Below, one piece after another: positions 35,248-42,829 of a DNA stretch of 64,000 bases. Source of the DNA: Agromyces sp. Leaf222 (GTDB lineage: Bacteria > Actinomycetota > Actinomycetes > Actinomycetales > Microbacteriaceae); the NCBI RefSeq assembly GCF_001421565.1, contig NZ_LMKQ01000002.1, forward strand, positions 124,001-188,000, written 5' to 3'. The translations under genes were made by a program, and so were the position numbers. Under the pieces are notes generated by a model. The model was not told where the DNA came from, did no database searches, and saw only the letters and a program-made list of their open reading frames with translations. Position 1 is the first letter of the stretch, and the number at the start of each line of letters is the position of its first letter.

Positions 35248-35921
35248 GCGAGCACCCCCTGCGCGGCTGCGGCATCGGCGAGCGGGTGGCTCGCGACATC
35301 CGTTCGGAACCCGGGCCCGAGCATGCGCCCACGCGCACCCGGGTAGATGTCGATCGCGTCGTGCACGATCCGGTCGATGAAGCCGTACCGCACGGCCTCC
35401 TCGGCCGAGACCCAGCGGTCGCGCAGCGAGTCCTCGGTGATGCGCTCGAGCGGCTGGCCGGTGTGCTCGGCGAGCAGTGCGAGCATCGTGTCGCGCGTCT
35501 CGCGCAGGTCGTCGGCCTGCAGTTCGACGTCGACCGCGGTGCCCCCGATGCCGGCCGAACCCTGGTGCATGAGGATCCGCGCGTGCGGCAGGGCCACACG
35601 CTTGCCGGGCGTTCCGGCCGAGAGCAGGAACTGGCCGGCGCTCGCCGCCATGCCGATCGCGACGGTGGCGACGTCGTTCGGGATCGCCTTCATCACGTCC
35701 ATGATCGCGAGCATCGCCGTCACCGAGCCGCCGGGCGAGTTGATCCAGAACGCGATGTCGCGCTCCGGGTCCTCGGCCGAGAGCAGCAGCAGCTGGCTCG
35801 TCAGGCGGTTGCCGAGGTTCTGGTCGAGCTCGGTGCCGAGCACGACGACGCGCTGGCGGAACAACTGGGTCGAGAGGTCCGCATCGATCGGATGCAGCGG
35901 GGCCGGGGTGTCTTCGCTCAT
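35244..35921 (-). CDS. clpP: ATP-dependent Clp protease proteolytic subunit
   Basis: 225 residues. Complete triad: Ser94 in GMAASAGQFLL, His119 in ILMHQGSAG and Asp164 in TEDSLRDRW. A C-terminal extension of about 25 residues (GARGRMLGPGFRTDVAS) is longer than usual. ClpP forms barrel peptidases with ClpX/ClpC unfoldases in the cytoplasm. Translation is coupled to the serine-less paralogue, which predicts a fixed ratio of the two. Likely a secondary clpP pair; the housekeeping clpP1P2 next to clpX is not in the window. Confidence 0.93.
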   Translation of the reverse strand: MSEDTPAPLHPIDADLSTQLFRQRVVVLGTELDQNLGNRLTSQLLLLSAEDPERDIAFWINSPGGSVTAMLAIMDVMKAIPNDVATVAIGMAASAGQFLLSAGTPGKRVALPHARILMHQGSAGIGGTAVDVELQADDLRETRDTMLALLAEHTGQPLERITEDSLRDRWVSAEEAVRYGFIDRIVHDAIDIYPGARGRMLGPGFRTDVASHPLADAAAAQGVLA

Positions 35922-36041
35922 GCCTCCAGCGTGCGCTGAGCGGATGCCGCGGGCCAGCGTTTCCGCCGTGGGCAGAGCTGCCGTGGGCTGAACCGTCCGC
36001 CCCGTTCGGCGCGCGAGGATGCCCCGGCGGCGACCCTCTCG

Positions 36042-36061
36042 TAGGATCGGACTGCGCTTCG
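36042..36061 (+). promoter_or_regulatory. Candidate promoter of the HD-domain gene
   Basis: A good TAGGAT -10 hexamer follows CTCTCG near 36050, about 45 bases upstream of the GTG start. No clear -35. Confidence 0.35.
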
Positions 36062-36100
36062 GCGCCGCCCCCAACCCGACCCCCACGGCCAGGAGCCTGA

Positions 36101-37423
36101 GTGACGACATCCGTTGACGACCCGCCCCCCGGTCGTCGTGCGGCCGCACGCGCGTCAGCGGCGACCCATCGGCGAGCCTCCGACGGCGGTCGATTCCGCT
36201 ACCACGTCTGCTCGCTCGAGCCCGGCGGCGAGTACGAGGAGACCATCGTCGAGCTCGAGGTCGACGGCGCTCCGAGGTTCTTCGCGACCGAGACCGGCGC
36301 CCGCATGACCGAGGTGCCCGAGCGCTACGTGACCGTGCGCCGCATGAGCGAGATCCGGTCGATGCACGAGCTCGACGTCGACGAGATGGCCGAACTCGAG
36401 GAGGAGCTCGGCTTCGAACGACCGGTGGCCGGGCACGATCCACTGGCCGACCCCGCGTGGACCGAGCTCCTCGACGAGCGCGATCGGGTCGCCGGTTCGA
36501 CCGGGCCGGTGACGCCGCTGCGCGCGACCGGGCCGGTGACGCCGCTGCGCGCGACCGGGCCGGTGACGCCGCTCGCGCCCGCGCCGGCCGAGCCGGACGA
36601 GCCGGACGAGCCGGACGAGCCGGACGAGCGCATCGACCTCGTCGTGCCGCGCGCGGCCGCAGATCCCGCCGATCCCGAAGACCTCGAAGACCCCGAAGAG
36701 ACGACCGAACCGGCAGGCGCCGACGCCCCTGCACGCAGTACGAAGGACGTGGACATGACGATGGAATCCGACGCCGACTGGACCTTCGAGCAGTTCGAGG
36801 CGGTGGTCGCGGGCTCCGCTCCGGCGCCCGCTCCGGTCCGACCGATTCCGCCGGCGCCCGTCGCTGCGGCGTCGGCCGTGGCCGCACCGGCGGCGGCACC
36901 GGCGGCGGCACCGGCACCGGCACCGGCACCGGCCCCGGCAGCAGCGCCCGCCGCGGCATCCGCTCGCCCGTCCGCCCCCGCCGCGACCGCGGCCGCCATG
37001 CAGATCGGTCTCGCGCAGGGCATCGCGTACGTCGCGCACCGCGGACAGACCGACAAGCTCGGCGCCGAGTACATCGATCACCCGGGCCGGGTGGCCGAGA
37101 CGTTCGACCCGGTGGCCCAGCCCGTCGAGGTCGCGGTCGCGTGGCTGCACGACGTGCTCGAAGACACCGACCTCACGGCGCAGCGTCTGCGCGAGGCTGG
37201 AGTCGCACCCGAGGTCATCGACGCGGTGCAGCTGCTCACCCGCACGCCCGACGTGCCCGAGGCCGAGTACTACGCGCGCATCCGCACCAACGCCGTGGCG
37301 CGCAGCGTGAAGCTCGCCGACATCGCCGACAACACGGCGCCCTGGCGCCTGCGCAAGCTCGACCACGAGACGCAGGCGCGTCTCGCCGAGAAGTACGCGA
37401 AGGCGCGCGCGGCGCTCGCCTGA
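36101..37423 (+). CDS. HD-domain protein with long repetitive linker (RelA/SpoT-hydrolase-like C-terminus)
   Basis: 440 residues. The N-terminal 120 residues form a small acidic domain (RYHVCSLEPGGEYEETIVEL, MHELDVDEMAELEEELGFE) that I do not recognise. Residues about 130-305 are a disordered linker with three GPVTPLRAT repeats, four or five EPD units and a Pro/Ala stretch. The last 135 residues are an HD phosphohydrolase: YIDHPGRVAE, AVAWLHDVLEDTDL, VKLADIADN, as in the (p)ppGpp-hydrolase half of RelA/SpoT and MESH1. Catalytic HD and later D are present, so hydrolysis of a nucleotide 3'-pyrophosphate is plausible but unproven. GTG start. Confidence 0.7.
   Translation: MTTSVDDPPPGRRAAARASAATHRRASDGGRFRYHVCSLEPGGEYEETIVELEVDGAPRFFATETGARMTEVPERYVTVRRMSEIRSMHELDVDEMAELEEELGFERPVAGHDPLADPAWTELLDERDRVAGSTGPVTPLRATGPVTPLRATGPVTPLAPAPAEPDEPDEPDEPDERIDLVVPRAAADPADPEDLEDPEETTEPAGADAPARSTKDVDMTMESDADWTFEQFEAVVAGSAPAPAPVRPIPPAPVAAASAVAAPAAAPAAAPAPAPAPAPAAAPAAASARPSAPAATAAAMQIGLAQGIAYVAHRGQTDKLGAEYIDHPGRVAETFDPVAQPVEVAVAWLHDVLEDTDLTAQRLREAGVAPEVIDAVQLLTRTPDVPEAEYYARIRTNAVARSVKLADIADNTAPWRLRKLDHETQARLAEKYAKARAALA
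36500..36628 (+). repeat. Coding tandem repeats of 27 bp and 9 bp
   Basis: Units of 27 bases starting ACCGGGCCGGTGACGCCGCT at 36500, 36527 and 36554 (third truncated) encode GPVTPLRAT. GAGCCGGAC units from 36590 to 36625 (four exact) encode EPD. Both units keep the frame. Confidence 0.9.
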
Positions 37424-37674
37424 GTTTCTTCCTGCTGACGGATGCCGCGGGCCAACGCCTGCGGCCATCCTGACCGTCTCCGGCTGCGCGCCGCGCTGAC
37501 CGCGGCTCTTCCGGCGAGTCCGTCGCGCCCGGCGCCGGTGTCCGTCGTGCCGTCGCGCCCGCCACCGGTGTCCGTGGCCGTCGTGCCGTCGCGCCCGCCA
37601 CCGGCGTCCGTCGTGCCGTCGCGCCCGGCCCGCCACCGGCATCCGTCGCGCCTGCGAACTTCTTCGCTATTCAG
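37424..37674. other. Intergenic gap with imperfect tandem repeat
   Basis: From about 37518 to 37650 a unit of roughly 28-30 bases containing CCGTCGCGCCCGCCACCGG and TCCGTCGTG recurs four times. The word CGGATGCCGCGGG lies just after the stop codon of the HD gene (37438). A small open frame reads through the repeat into the next gene but has no ribosome binding site. No RNA gene is seen. Confidence 0.6.
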
Positions 37675-37725
37675 TGTTGCTATCTACCGGTACTCATGCT
37701 TACTATGTACCAGTAGTCAGCAACA
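37675..37725. promoter_or_regulatory. PadR operator/promoter region
   Basis: Nested dyad: outer arms TGTTGCT (37675-37681) and AGCAACA (37719-37725), inner arms CTACCGGTAC (37684-37693) and GTACCAGTAG (37707-37716, one mismatch). AT-rich centre with TACTAT as a possible -10. PadR autorepressors bind such long dyads, so it probably controls the whole cassette. Confidence 0.8.
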
Positions 37726-37748
37726 CCGAGTAGCAGAAGGAGGATTCC

Positions 37749-38102
37749 ATGGGCAAGCAGACGACCGAGATGCTGAAGGGCACGCTCGAGGGCATCGTCC
37801 TCGCCATCCTGGCCATGCAGCCGGCTTACGGGTATGAGATCACCGCCCGGCTCCGCGACCAGGGCTTCTCCGACATCGCCGAGGGCACGATCTATGCCCT
37901 GCTGGTCCGCATCGAGCAGCGCGGCCTCGTCGACGTCGAGAAGGTCCCGTCCGAGAAGGGCCCGCCGCGCAAGGTCTACGCGTTGAACGCCACGGGCGGC
38001 GAGTACCTCGACGAGTTCTGGGGAACGTGGACCTTCCTCGCAGAACGCATCGAACAGCTCCACCACGACATCGAATCGAAGCAGCAAGCAGAAGGAGAAT
38101 GA
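37749..38102 (+). CDS. PadR-family transcriptional regulator
   Basis: 117 residues. Winged helix: MLKGTLEGIVLAILAMQPAYGYEITARL, EGTIYALLVRIEQRGLVDVEKV and GPPRKVYALNATGGEYL, the full PadR signature. A short C-terminal helix serves dimerisation. AGAAGGAGG ribosome binding site. First gene of a four-gene exporter cassette, so likely its repressor, released by a drug-like ligand. Confidence 0.94.
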   Translation: MGKQTTEMLKGTLEGIVLAILAMQPAYGYEITARLRDQGFSDIAEGTIYALLVRIEQRGLVDVEKVPSEKGPPRKVYALNATGGEYLDEFWGTWTFLAERIEQLHHDIESKQQAEGE

Positions 38103-38104
38103 CC

Positions 38105-38473
38105 ATGGCCGCGAAGTGGATCGAAGCCCTCACCGGCTCGCTCGAGCAGAAGAAGCAGTACAAGGAAGCCAAGGCGCGCATCGAGGCACTGCCCGCGCCG
38201 TATCGCGAGGCGGCGAACGCCGTCAACCGGTACCTCATGTACTACGGCGGCGTCACCGACGGCGACACGATCGTGCAGATGTTCCTCGACAACGCCGACC
38301 TCTGGGAGCGCGCGGCGATCGACGGCACGTCCGTCAGCGAGATCGTGGGCGACGACCCCGTCGAATTCGCCGAGGCCTACGCCCAGGCGTACGGCGGCAC
38401 GCAGTGGATCGACAAGGAGCGCGCCCGTCTCGTCAAGGACATCGACGACGCCAAGCGAAAGGAACAGCGATGA
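38105..38473 (+). CDS. DUF1048 protein
   Basis: 122 residues, mostly alpha-helical: KWIEALTGSLEQKKQYKEAK and a C-terminal helix ending WIDKERARLVKDIDDAKRK. DUF1048 proteins nearly always sit beside PadR regulators and ABC or membrane exporters; their function is unknown. ATG 38105 fits the GAAGGAG ribosome binding site (8-base spacing); an ATG at 38099 overlapping the padR stop is the alternative. Stop overlaps the ABC ATPase start (ATGA). Confidence 0.9.
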   Translation: MAAKWIEALTGSLEQKKQYKEAKARIEALPAPYREAANAVNRYLMYYGGVTDGDTIVQMFLDNADLWERAAIDGTSVSEIVGDDPVEFAEAYAQAYGGTQWIDKERARLVKDIDDAKRKEQR

Positions 38474-39306
38474 CCACCGACCAGGCCCTTCCCGCCATCC
38501 GGGTTCAGGGCATCGAGAAGTCCTTCAAGGACCTGCACGTGCTGCGGGGCGTCGACTTCGAGGTGACGCGGGGCAGCATCTTCGCCCTCCTCGGCTCGAA
38601 CGGCGCCGGCAAGACGACGCTCGTGCGCATCCTGTCGACGCTGCTGAAGGCCGATGCCGGCACCGCGACGGTGCACGGCTTCGACGTCGCCGCGAAGCCC
38701 AACGACGTGCGCGAGTCGATCAGCCTCACCGGTCAGTTCGCCGCCGTCGACGAGGTGCTCACCGGGCGCGAGAACCTCGTGCTCGTCGCGAAGCTCCGCC
38801 ACCTGAAGAACCCGGGCGCGATCGCCGACGACCTGCTCGCCATGTTCGGGCTCACCGAGGCCGGCGGCCGCAGGGCGGCGACCTACTCGGGCGGCATGCG
38901 TCGCCGGCTCGACATCTCGATGAGTCTGATCGGCGACCCGCCGGTCATCTTCCTCGACGAGCCGACCACGGGCCTCGACCCGCAGGCGCGCATCGAGGTG
39001 TGGCAGACCGTCAAGCAGCTCGCGAAGGGCGGCACGACCGTGCTGCTCACCACGCAGTACCTCGATGAGGCCGAGCAGCTCGCCGACCGCATCGCGATCC
39101 TGCACGAGGGCCGCATCATCCAGAACGGCACCCTCGCCGAACTCAAGCAACTGCTGCCGGCCGCGAAGGTCGAGTACGTCGAGAAGCAGCCCTCGCTCGA
39201 GGACGTCTTCCTCACGCTCGTCGGACACACCGGCGAGGCAGCAACGGACGATGCCGACACGACCCGCGCGAGCGGTTCGGCCTCGGCAGGAAAGGAACTC
39301 CGATGA
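38470..39306 (+). CDS. ABC transporter ATP-binding protein (DrrA-like)
   Basis: 278 residues. Walker A in LLGSNGAGKTTLVRIL, signature YSGGMRRRLDISMSL, Walker B VIFLDEPTTGLDPQAR and the H-loop region reading TTQYLDEAEQLADR, all as in DrrA/daunorubicin-resistance ATPases. The C-terminal domain has the EDVFLTLVGH motif. Energises the permease encoded next; likely drug or lipid efflux. Overlaps both neighbours by ATGA. Confidence 0.95.
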   Translation: MTTDQALPAIRVQGIEKSFKDLHVLRGVDFEVTRGSIFALLGSNGAGKTTLVRILSTLLKADAGTATVHGFDVAAKPNDVRESISLTGQFAAVDEVLTGRENLVLVAKLRHLKNPGAIADDLLAMFGLTEAGGRRAATYSGGMRRRLDISMSLIGDPPVIFLDEPTTGLDPQARIEVWQTVKQLAKGGTTVLLTTQYLDEAEQLADRIAILHEGRIIQNGTLAELKQLLPAAKVEYVEKQPSLEDVFLTLVGHTGEAATDDADTTRASGSASAGKELR

Positions 39307-40067
39307 CCACCCACGTCCTCGGCGACACCCGGGTGCTCACGGCCCGGTCGCTGACCCACATCCTCCGCAGCCCCGACACGATCATCACCACGGCGGTCAC
39401 CCCGATCGCACTGATGCTGCTGTTCGTGTACGTGCTGGGCGGCGCGATCAACACCGGATCCGACGAGTCGTACATCAACTACATGCTCCCGGGAATCCTG
39501 CTGATCACGATCGCGTCGGGCGTCGCATACACGTCGTACCGGTTGTTCCTCGACCTGCAGGGCGGCATCTTCGAGCGGTTCCAGTCCATGCCGGTCGCGA
39601 GATCGAGCATGCTCTGGGCGCACGTGCTCACGTCCCTGGTGGCGAACCTCGCTTCGATGGCGATCGTGATCGGCGTCGCGCTGATCATGGGGTTCCGCAC
39701 CGGGGCGTCGGTGGCGGCGTGGCTCGCGGTCATCGGCATCATGGTCCTGTTCACCCTCGCCATGACCTGGCTCGCCGTGGTCGCCGGACTCTCGGCGAAG
39801 ACCGTCGACGGCGCGAGCGCGTTCAGCTACCCGCTGATCTTCCTGCCGTTCATCAGTTCGGCCTTCGTGCCGACGGAGTCGATGCCCGCGCCGGTCGCCT
39901 GGTTCGCCGAGAACCAGCCCGTGACCTCGATCGTCGACACGACGCGGGCCTTGTTCGCCGGCCAACCGGTGGGCAGCGACATCTGGATCGCCCTCGCCTG
40001 GCTCGTCGGCATCCTCGTCATCGCCTACGTGTGGGCCGTCGCGATCTACCGCCGCAAGTTCAGCTGA
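39303..40067 (+). CDS. ABC-2 type transporter permease (DrrB-like)
   Basis: 254 residues, six helices. Seen: SLTHILRSPDTIITTAVTPIALMLLFVYVLGGAI, LPGILLITIASGVAYTSYRLFLDLQGGIFERFQSMPVAR (the ABC-2 signature) and PLIFLPFISSAFVPTESMPA. This is the DrrB architecture. Membrane partner of the ATPase upstream. Ends ahead of a hairpin terminator, closing the PadR cassette. Confidence 0.93.
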   Translation: MTTHVLGDTRVLTARSLTHILRSPDTIITTAVTPIALMLLFVYVLGGAINTGSDESYINYMLPGILLITIASGVAYTSYRLFLDLQGGIFERFQSMPVARSSMLWAHVLTSLVANLASMAIVIGVALIMGFRTGASVAAWLAVIGIMVLFTLAMTWLAVVAGLSAKTVDGASAFSYPLIFLPFISSAFVPTESMPAPVAWFAENQPVTSIVDTTRALFAGQPVGSDIWIALAWLVGILVIAYVWAVAIYRRKFS

Positions 40068-40085
40068 GCACCACGGCAGCACCGA

Positions 40086-40124
40086 AACGGGCGCGAGCGG
40101 ATGTCGATTCCGCTCGCGCCCGTT
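40086..40124 (+). terminator. Terminator of the PadR-ABC cassette
   Basis: 16-bp perfect stem AACGGGCGCGAGCGGA with its complement, 7-base loop, 18 bases after the permease stop. Confidence 0.85.
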
Positions 40125-40192
40125 CGACGCTTGAATGAGAGCGGATGTCCCGCCTCACGTCCCGCACACCACCGAAGGAAGCGAGCAGCACC

Positions 40193-40744
40193 ATGCGCCC
40201 CATCATCGTCACCGAGTTCCTGAGCCTCGACGGCGTCGTCGACTCCCCCGGAGGAGGCGAGCACCCGCGCGCGGGCTGGACCTTCAAGGAGGTGCCGTTC
40301 GTCGCCGAAGCGTACGAGATGAAGGGAACCGAGCAGCTCGCGGCATCCGCCATGCTGCTCGGTCGCGTGAGCTATGACGAGTTCGCGCCCATCTGGCCGA
40401 CGATGGACGAGTTCGCCGAATACAACGCGATGCCGAAGTACGTCGTCTCGTCGACCCTGACCGACCCCGAATGGAACAACTCGCACGTGCTGCGCTCGCT
40501 CGACGAGGTCGCCGAGCTGCGCAACGGCGAGGGCGGACCGATCATCGTGCACGGCAGCGCGACGCTCGCGCAGGGGCTCGCCGCGGCCGGCCTCGTCGAC
40601 CGCTACCACCTGCTGATCTTCCCGGTCACGCTCGGCAGCGGCAAGCGGCTCTTCGACGGCAACGCGACGGGCACGCTGAAGCTCGTCGACCAGGCCGTGT
40701 ACGATAACGGCATCATCAAGGCCGTCTACGACGTCGAGTACTGA
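40193..40744 (+). CDS. Dihydrofolate-reductase-family (RibD C-terminal-like) protein
   Basis: 183 residues from ATG 40193 (MRPIIVTEFLSLDGVVDSPG). The rest shows MLLGRVSYDEFAPIWPT, KYVVSSTLTDPEWNNSHVL, IIVHGSATLAQGLAAAGLVD and PVTLGSGKRLFDG, the standard order of YyaP/YwjB-like RibD_C proteins. These bind NADPH; a true substrate is not known, and they are not the housekeeping DHFR. Monocistronic. Confidence 0.88.
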   Translation: MRPIIVTEFLSLDGVVDSPGGGEHPRAGWTFKEVPFVAEAYEMKGTEQLAASAMLLGRVSYDEFAPIWPTMDEFAEYNAMPKYVVSSTLTDPEWNNSHVLRSLDEVAELRNGEGGPIIVHGSATLAQGLAAAGLVDRYHLLIFPVTLGSGKRLFDGNATGTLKLVDQAVYDNGIIKAVYDVEY

Positions 40745-40868
40745 GGCCGGTATCCGGGCGCGAACCTGAGCGAGCGGATGCCGCGGGCGGGCGTCCGCGG
40801 CTCCCTTGCCGCCCGACGCCGGGCCGGAGTAGCCTCCGATCGCCTGTTCATCGTCGATCGGAGCCCAC

Positions 40869-41564
40869 GTGCCTGCTGCAGCCCTTCCCTCGAGCGGTGA
40901 CGCCGTTCCCCGCGGTGCGAAGACCTGCGATGCGCGCGGCATGGCCGAGATCCATCGCCTGTTCAAGGCTGGGTTCGGCGAAGGCGCCGCGCTCGTGAAC
41001 GGCGTCGCCGAGGCGGATGCCGCGCACGCCGACGTCGTCGGCGACCACCTCGCGATGCTCTCGACGAGCCTGCACGCCCACCACGAGGGCGAGGACGCGC
41101 GGCTCTGGGATCCGCTCGAGCAGCGCGCTCCCGCGTGCGCGGTGCACGTGGAGCGCATGAAGGCGCACCACGCCGAACTGCTCGTGCACCTCGTCGCGCT
41201 CGACGCCGCGCTGCCGGCCTGGCGCACGAGCGGAGCCACGGTGGACGCGGCATCCGTGCTCGCAGCGCTCGAAGGGGTGAACGCGGCGCTCGCCGTGCAC
41301 CTGCCCGACGAGGAGGCGAACATCGTGCCGGTCATGGAGCGCACGCTCACGCAGGCCGAGGTCGACTGGTTCGGCGAGCACGGCCGCAAGGCCACGCCGA
41401 AGGGCAAGATGTTCGTGCAGCTCGGCGCGATCCTCGCGGCGCAGCCCGACGGCGGCGACGAGTGGATGCGCGAGCACCTGCCGGCGCCGGTGCGCGTGAT
41501 CTGGCGCGTGTTCGGCCGGTCGGCCTACGAGCGCAACCGCCGGGAACTCGTTGGCACCCGCTGA
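40869..41564 (+). CDS. Hemerythrin HHE domain protein
   Basis: 231 residues, GTG start. Helical protein with MLSTSLHAHHEGEDARLWDPLE, ERMKAHHAELLVHLVAL and AVHLPDEEANIVPVMERT, carrying the His/Glu pattern (HHEGED, HH, H..DEE) that can hold a di-iron site. Family roles include oxygen, nitric oxide or oxidative stress sensing. The C-terminal 60 residues resemble hemerythrin-domain proteins of actinobacteria with no assigned role. Confidence 0.85.
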   Translation: MPAAALPSSGDAVPRGAKTCDARGMAEIHRLFKAGFGEGAALVNGVAEADAAHADVVGDHLAMLSTSLHAHHEGEDARLWDPLEQRAPACAVHVERMKAHHAELLVHLVALDAALPAWRTSGATVDAASVLAALEGVNAALAVHLPDEEANIVPVMERTLTQAEVDWFGEHGRKATPKGKMFVQLGAILAAQPDGGDEWMREHLPAPVRVIWRVFGRSAYERNRRELVGTR

Positions 41565-41605
41565 GCTCAGGCGTGCTGCCGCGATGACGCCCGGCGCGTC
41601 CGCCG

Positions 41606-42403
41606 TCAGCCGATCGCCACCGCGTCGCCGACGGCGATCTCGCCCTCGTTCTGCGGCACGAGCAGCACGCCGAACCACGTCTTGCCGTCGCGGCGGCGGT
41701 GCTTCGAGAGGGTGCGGATGGGCTCGAGCCCGCGCTGCAGCGTGAACGGGTCGATGCCCGTCATCATGCACCGGTCGCAGCCGCCCGCGATGCGGAAGCG
41801 CACCTCGCCGAGGGTCACGAACCCCCACTCGTCTTCAGCGAACGGCTCGTCGCCGTCGACGACGACGTTCGGCCGGAAGCGCAGCATGTCCAGCTCGGGC
41901 GCGCCCTCGTCGGTCCACGCGTTCAGGGCGGCGAGCGACGCCTCCGTCGTCAGCAGAAGGGGACCGGCGTCGGCGAGCGACATGCGATCGCCGTCGAGTC
42001 CGCCGTGGTCGCCGCTCACGGCCCGCACGGTCGGGTCGGGCTGCCAGACGAGCCGCACCGGCTGCCCGAGGTGCGTGCTCAGCCAGTCGTTTGCCTCGCC
42101 GCCCGCGGGCAGGGCCGTGCCCTGGCGCGAGACGCCCACGGCGACCGGTGCGGCATCCGCCGGCACGTCGACGCGAAGGGGGTCGGATGCCGCGCTGCCG
42201 AGCAGCACCCCGCCGTCGGCGAGCGGCTCGGCGGTGAGTGCCAGCATCTGGTTGCGTTCACGCGCGGTGACCGTGCGTCCCGCGTCGTCGACGACGGCCC
42301 AGCGGCGGTCGGCGGCGAGGCCCCACGGCTCGACGCGGGCGGACCGCACGTCGAGTCCGCCGAGCGACTTCACGGGGTAGAGGCGAACGCGGGTCAGGTG
42401 CAT
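41606..42403 (-). CDS. MOSC domain protein (mARC/YcbX-like)
   Basis: 265 residues. The N-terminal beta-barrel MHLTRVRLYPVKSLGGLDVRSARVEPWGLAADRRWAVVD is the MOSC_N domain; the MOSC domain contains RFRPNVVVDGDEPFAEDEW and the conserved Cys in GGCDRCMMTGIDP, which binds the molybdenum cofactor in mARC/YiiM. YcbX/mARC reduce N-hydroxylated compounds. No ferredoxin domain is attached, so it needs a separate electron donor. Monocistronic. Confidence 0.9.
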   Translation of the reverse strand: MHLTRVRLYPVKSLGGLDVRSARVEPWGLAADRRWAVVDDAGRTVTARERNQMLALTAEPLADGGVLLGSAASDPLRVDVPADAAPVAVGVSRQGTALPAGGEANDWLSTHLGQPVRLVWQPDPTVRAVSGDHGGLDGDRMSLADAGPLLLTTEASLAALNAWTDEGAPELDMLRFRPNVVVDGDEPFAEDEWGFVTLGEVRFRIAGGCDRCMMTGIDPFTLQRGLEPIRTLSKHRRRDGKTWFGVLLVPQNEGEIAVGDAVAIG

Positions 42404-42608
42404 GCGAACACGCTACCCGCGTGGCGGGAGTCCGATGGCCGCGCGCCCACCCGCTCGCCCCGCCGCATGCGCCAGCCCCGCCGCATCCGCTTGCCCTGCC
42501 GCATCCGCCCGCCCCGCGGCATCCGCCCGCCCCGCTGCAGCCGCTCGCCCGCCCCGCGGCATCCGCTCGCCCCGCCGCAGCCGCCTGCCCGCGGCATCCG
42601 GGCAGAGG

Positions 42609-42666
42609 TGCAGGAGATCGGGACTCATCCTCGCTGTGGGCTGGGGATGGGTCCTGATCTCCTGCA
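42609..42666. repeat. 22-bp-arm hairpin TGCAGGAGATC...GATCTCCTGCA
   Basis: Arms 42609-42630 and 42645-42666, two mismatches in 22, loop 14 bases. It lies inside the repeat-rich gap, away from the ends of either gene. Confidence 0.8.
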
Positions 42667-42740
42667 ACTCCCGTCCCTGCAACTCGCGCCTCTGCATCCC
42701 GCAGCTCTGCATCCGACAGGCCCGGGCCGCAGACGGCAAC

Positions 42741-42768
42741 GGGGCCGACCTCCGAAGAGGCCGGCCCC
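42741..42768 (-). terminator. Terminator of the subtilase gene
   Basis: GGGGCCGACCTC-CGAA-GAGGCCGGCCCC, one mismatch in 12, GNRA-like CGAA loop; 60 bases downstream of the subtilase stop on the minus strand. Confidence 0.7.
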
Positions 42769-42829
42769 GCCGGTGCTGCAGTGCTGTGTTGCAGTGCTGG
42801 TCGTGCGGTCGGTCAGCGACCGCCCGCGG

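Larger units (their letters stand above)
42404..42829. other. 426-base intergenic region rich in repeats
   Basis: Three parts. First, 42465-42600: about eight imperfect 15-18 base units of GCCCCGC(C/G)GCATCCGC. Second, 42609-42666: a hairpin, listed separately, followed by four CTGCA(A/T)C(T/C)C phrases. Third, 42741-42768: a terminator, listed separately. Nothing coding or RNA-like is convincing. Both flanking genes are on the minus strand. Confidence 0.7.

Noticed and set aside
37442..37837. A small protein encoded by the tandem repeat ahead of padR
   Set aside because: It overlaps the padR gene in another frame, lacks a ribosome binding site and consists only of repeat translation.
42465..42600. 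Possible CRISPR-like array
   Set aside because: Units are 15-18 bases, imperfect and directly adjacent, with no unique spacers and no cas genes in the window.
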